Assembly: GCA_963377175.1 (NCBI GenBank)
Contig: CAUJNA010003498.1
Coordinates: 43,034-107,033, forward strand
Direction of reading: 5' to 3'
DNA length: 64,000 nt
Origin: Effrenium voratum
Lineage: Eukaryota; Sar; Dinophyceae; Suessiales; Symbiodiniaceae
The notes under the pieces are model-generated. The model was not told the DNA's origin and searched no databases. It saw only the letters and a program-made list of their open reading frames with translations. The position numbers and the translations under genes are program-made. Shown in pieces: positions 62,231 through 64,000 of this stretch (the first letter of the stretch is position 1; the number at the start of each line of letters is the position of its first letter).

Positions 62231-63010
62231 AGGCTCGGAATCATGAAAAACATCGCAAAGAAGGCCGTGCTCAGGATCAAGGAGTCTCATCAACGGCCCC
62301 TTCTACGTACACGGCTGCTCGGGGAGACCTGACGCCCTCGGCTCTCGAATTCATCGAGAAGGTGGCCCGTTGCGTCACCCCAGCTTCGAGCGGACAAAAT
62401 CAAAAGTGCCCATAACAATTTGCTGCTATGTACGGAATCCTGGAGAAGGAACAGCGATACAAGGTCATGGGCTGGACGAAAGACTTCAGCTCAATCAGTC
62501 ATACCGGAGACCGTCCTTGTCGAGCTTTTGCTTGAAATTCCGTTCATCCAGGTCCCCGGTCGCAGCACTCCTTTGCCTGCCTTCGTTGGAGTGACCCTCA
62601 GCCCCGAGAAACCGGAAGCCAGTGGCAAGATTGATCATGGACCCAATCCTACTGGGGCAGCTGGGATCAGTCGTGGGACTCTTGGTGCAAAAAGGGAGCA
62701 GCGCCCATGGAAGAGCTCTCGCAACTGGAGTTGGCGCTGAGCGGATGTAATTCCAGATCTTCGGCAGACATCCATTCGCATTTCAAATTTCAATCTGTTA
62801 TATCCAATTGGTCATGTTTGTTGAAGACCAGTGTACAGGAATGAAGCACTGCCTCGCGAAAGCGGTGGCCAGCAGAGGCGGAAGACCTTAACTGGCCGTT
62901 GCTTATCAATCAGGTGCTCATTACCTGCAAGAGACCTCACGCCGATCGGGTTTACTTGGTTGTGTTCATCCCTAACATTTGTCCTCCTGTTTCATCGTCG
63001 GTCATGGGGG

Positions 63011-63170
63011 TGTATTTTACAATGTGATGTATTTATCAACCTCATCAACCCTAATTGCATGAGTGTCTCACTGGCGTAGCTTCGTCATACTCCCTACGCA
63101 TGGCTCAAGAAAAGCGCGCTCATCGCAGGGTTGAGCGCTGACCCTTCTAGGTTGTGTAACCTGTTCTATA
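63011..63170 (+). repeat. 3' LTR of the deletion derivative, 160 bp
   Basis: See the 5' copy at 58670-58829. Confidence 0.85.
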
Positions 63171-63298
63171 GTGCTGTTGGCTTGCCCGCTGCTTGAAAAG
63201 TGCGCAACCTTCTTGGATTCTGTTTCGGCCTTTGTTGATCTGACACAAAAGGGCGCATGTGCTTTTCGCGTAGAATGTACGCAGTTGTGCGTGATGTC

Positions 63299-63478
63299 CA
63301 GGAGGAGATAGGTGCTGGGGACGATGAAGACGAGGAAGAAGAGGAGCAGGAGGAGGAGCCAACGCCTGAAAAGAACGAGGAGAAGAAAAGGAAAGGCTCG
63401 GTCGGCATCGCATGGGACATCGCTGGCATGATGGTGGTGTGTGCACTTTCAGGCGCTTGCAAGTTTGTGGCATTGTGA
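63299..63478 (+). CDS. candidate last exon, acidic with C-terminal hydrophobic helix
   Basis: After TGTCCAG: EEIGAGDDEDEEEEEQEEEP, then a Lys/Glu stretch and WDIAGMMVVCALSGACKFVAL before TGA. It could be the end of a tail-anchored membrane protein. Confidence 0.4.
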   Translation, partial: QEEIGAGDDEDEEEEEQEEEPTPEKNEEKKRKGSVGIAWDIAGMMVVCALSGACKFVAL

Positions 63479-63579
63479 ATCTTACCCCATGGTTGGTTAT
63501 TGCTTCGGGTGTTGGTTGTCTCGAAAATCCTGCCAGCACATGTCATGACCTCTCCATTTTGTCGAGCTTCGTCTCGATG

Positions 63580-64000
63580 GGTTGTTTGTGTCTGTGTGTC
63601 TCCGTGTGCCTGTGTGGGTGTGTGCGTGCGTTTTGGTGTCTCTCCCTCGCCCCCTTTCTCCCTTTCTGTTTTGCTTGTTCTTCCTGTCTTTCTTTCCATC
63701 CGTCCTTCCTTATTATTTTTCTTTCTTTCTTTCTTTCTTTCTTTCGTTCGTTCGTTCGTTCGTTTTGCTTTCTCTCCCTCTCTCTCCCCCTCTCTCTGTC
63801 TCTGTTTATCGTTTTCCTCACTCTGTGTGTGTGTGTTTGTGTCTGTTTGTGTGTTTGTGTCTTTCTGTCTTTCTGTGTTTGTGTGTTTGTGTGTTTGCGA
63901 GTTTGTGGTTTTGTGTGTTTGTGTGTTTGTGTGTTGGTGTGTTTGTGTCTTTCTGTCTTCTGTCTTTCTGTGTTTGTGGGTTTGTGTGTTTGCGAGTGTG
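63580..64000 (+). repeat. compound pyrimidine and GT-rich simple repeats
   Basis: GTGTGTCT, then (TTTC)n with (GTTC)n (63719-63764), CTCTCC, and a long GTGTTTGT / TCTTTCTG tract to the end of the window. Confidence 0.95.

Larger units (their letters stand above)
58670..63170 (+). mobile_element. 4.5-kb deletion-derivative LTR retrotransposon related to the giant copia
   Basis: LTRs 58670-58829 and 63011-63170 (160 bp each, both starting TGTATTTTAC and ending CTATA, about 90% identical). Flanks are GTACT (58665-58669) and GTGCT (63171-63175), a 5-bp duplication with one change. The primer-binding site GGTTATCAGCCGTAA starts at 58830, identical over 15 bases to that of the giant element. A purine run ATGGGGG abuts the 3' LTR. 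The inside holds an RT sliver and broken remnants similar to the giant element's second polyprotein; no gag, protease, integrase or RT active site was found. Confidence 0.85.

Noticed and set aside
58670..63170. Placing the LTR starts further upstream (from about 58590 / 62890)
   Set aside because: Similarity between the two sides stops at TGTATTTTAC, and only this boundary gives equal lengths and a 5-bp duplication.
1..64000. CRISPR array, tRNA or rRNA genes
   Set aside because: No regularly spaced identical repeats with unique spacers, no cloverleaf with intact A and B boxes, and no rRNA core sequences were noticed on either strand.

Overview
The window looks like nuclear DNA of a dinoflagellate, most likely a symbiodiniacean-type alga. 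The host genes are short exons spread over kilobases, all on the + strand. Their introns begin with GT or GC and end in AG. Microsatellites are abundant, and the retroelements are copia-type with the reverse-transcriptase style typical of dinoflagellates. No bacterial operons, tRNA, rRNA or CRISPR arrays were seen. Clear host genes are a ShK-domain plus M35-type (aspzincin) metalloprotease (130-1474), an EF-hand protein (about 43.6-44.4 kb) and a metacaspase (about 46.3-47.3 kb). Many other single exons are listed with lower confidence.

The main content is a 23,676-bp LTR retrotransposon at 7188-30863. Its two 401-bp LTRs differ at only two positions and have no indel between them. It is flanked by a perfect 5-bp target-site duplication (AAATC). 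A primer-binding site of the half-tRNA type directly follows the 5' LTR and a purine tract precedes the 3' LTR. The first 12.5 kb encodes gag (disordered region, long coiled coil, cysteine cluster, capsid-like region, two CCCH zinc fingers) and a copia-order pol: protease, integrase, a cytosine-methyltransferase-like domain, a complete dUTPase, reverse transcriptase and RNase H. Gag and pol are joined by a textbook -1 frameshift signal: GGGTTTC, a 7-nt spacer and an 8-bp GC stem. A further roughly 9 kb downstream of pol encodes a second, unrecognised polyprotein ending in a proline-rich, acidic and RD/RG-rich tail. The reading frame changes about nine times, so this copy is mutated, carries indel errors, or uses several recoding events.

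A second element, 58670-63170 (4,501 bp, 160-bp LTRs about 90% identical), has the same 15-nt primer-binding site next to its 5' LTR. It contains only a sliver of a matching reverse transcriptase, followed by frameshifted remnants that resemble the second polyprotein of the giant element. It appears to be an old internal-deletion relative, and it is independent support that the pol-plus-second-polyprotein layout belongs to a family.

A third copia element lies on the - strand at about 37.8-43.0 kb. It is degenerate and has strikingly CTA/ACA/CAA-rich codons. It is interrupted in its integrase by a 224-bp TA-flanked inverted-repeat element (40691-40914).

Layout: 1-1.5 kb protease gene; 2.3-5.4 kb scattered host exons; 5.9-6.0 kb foldback; 7.2-30.9 kb giant copia; 31-35.7 kb host exons; 37.8-43 kb minus-strand copia; 43.6-44.9 kb EF-hand gene; 46-47.3 kb metacaspase; 48.7-57.5 kb ends and exons of several host genes; 58.7-63.2 kb deletion-derivative element; 63.3-63.5 kb one host exon; then simple repeats to the end.
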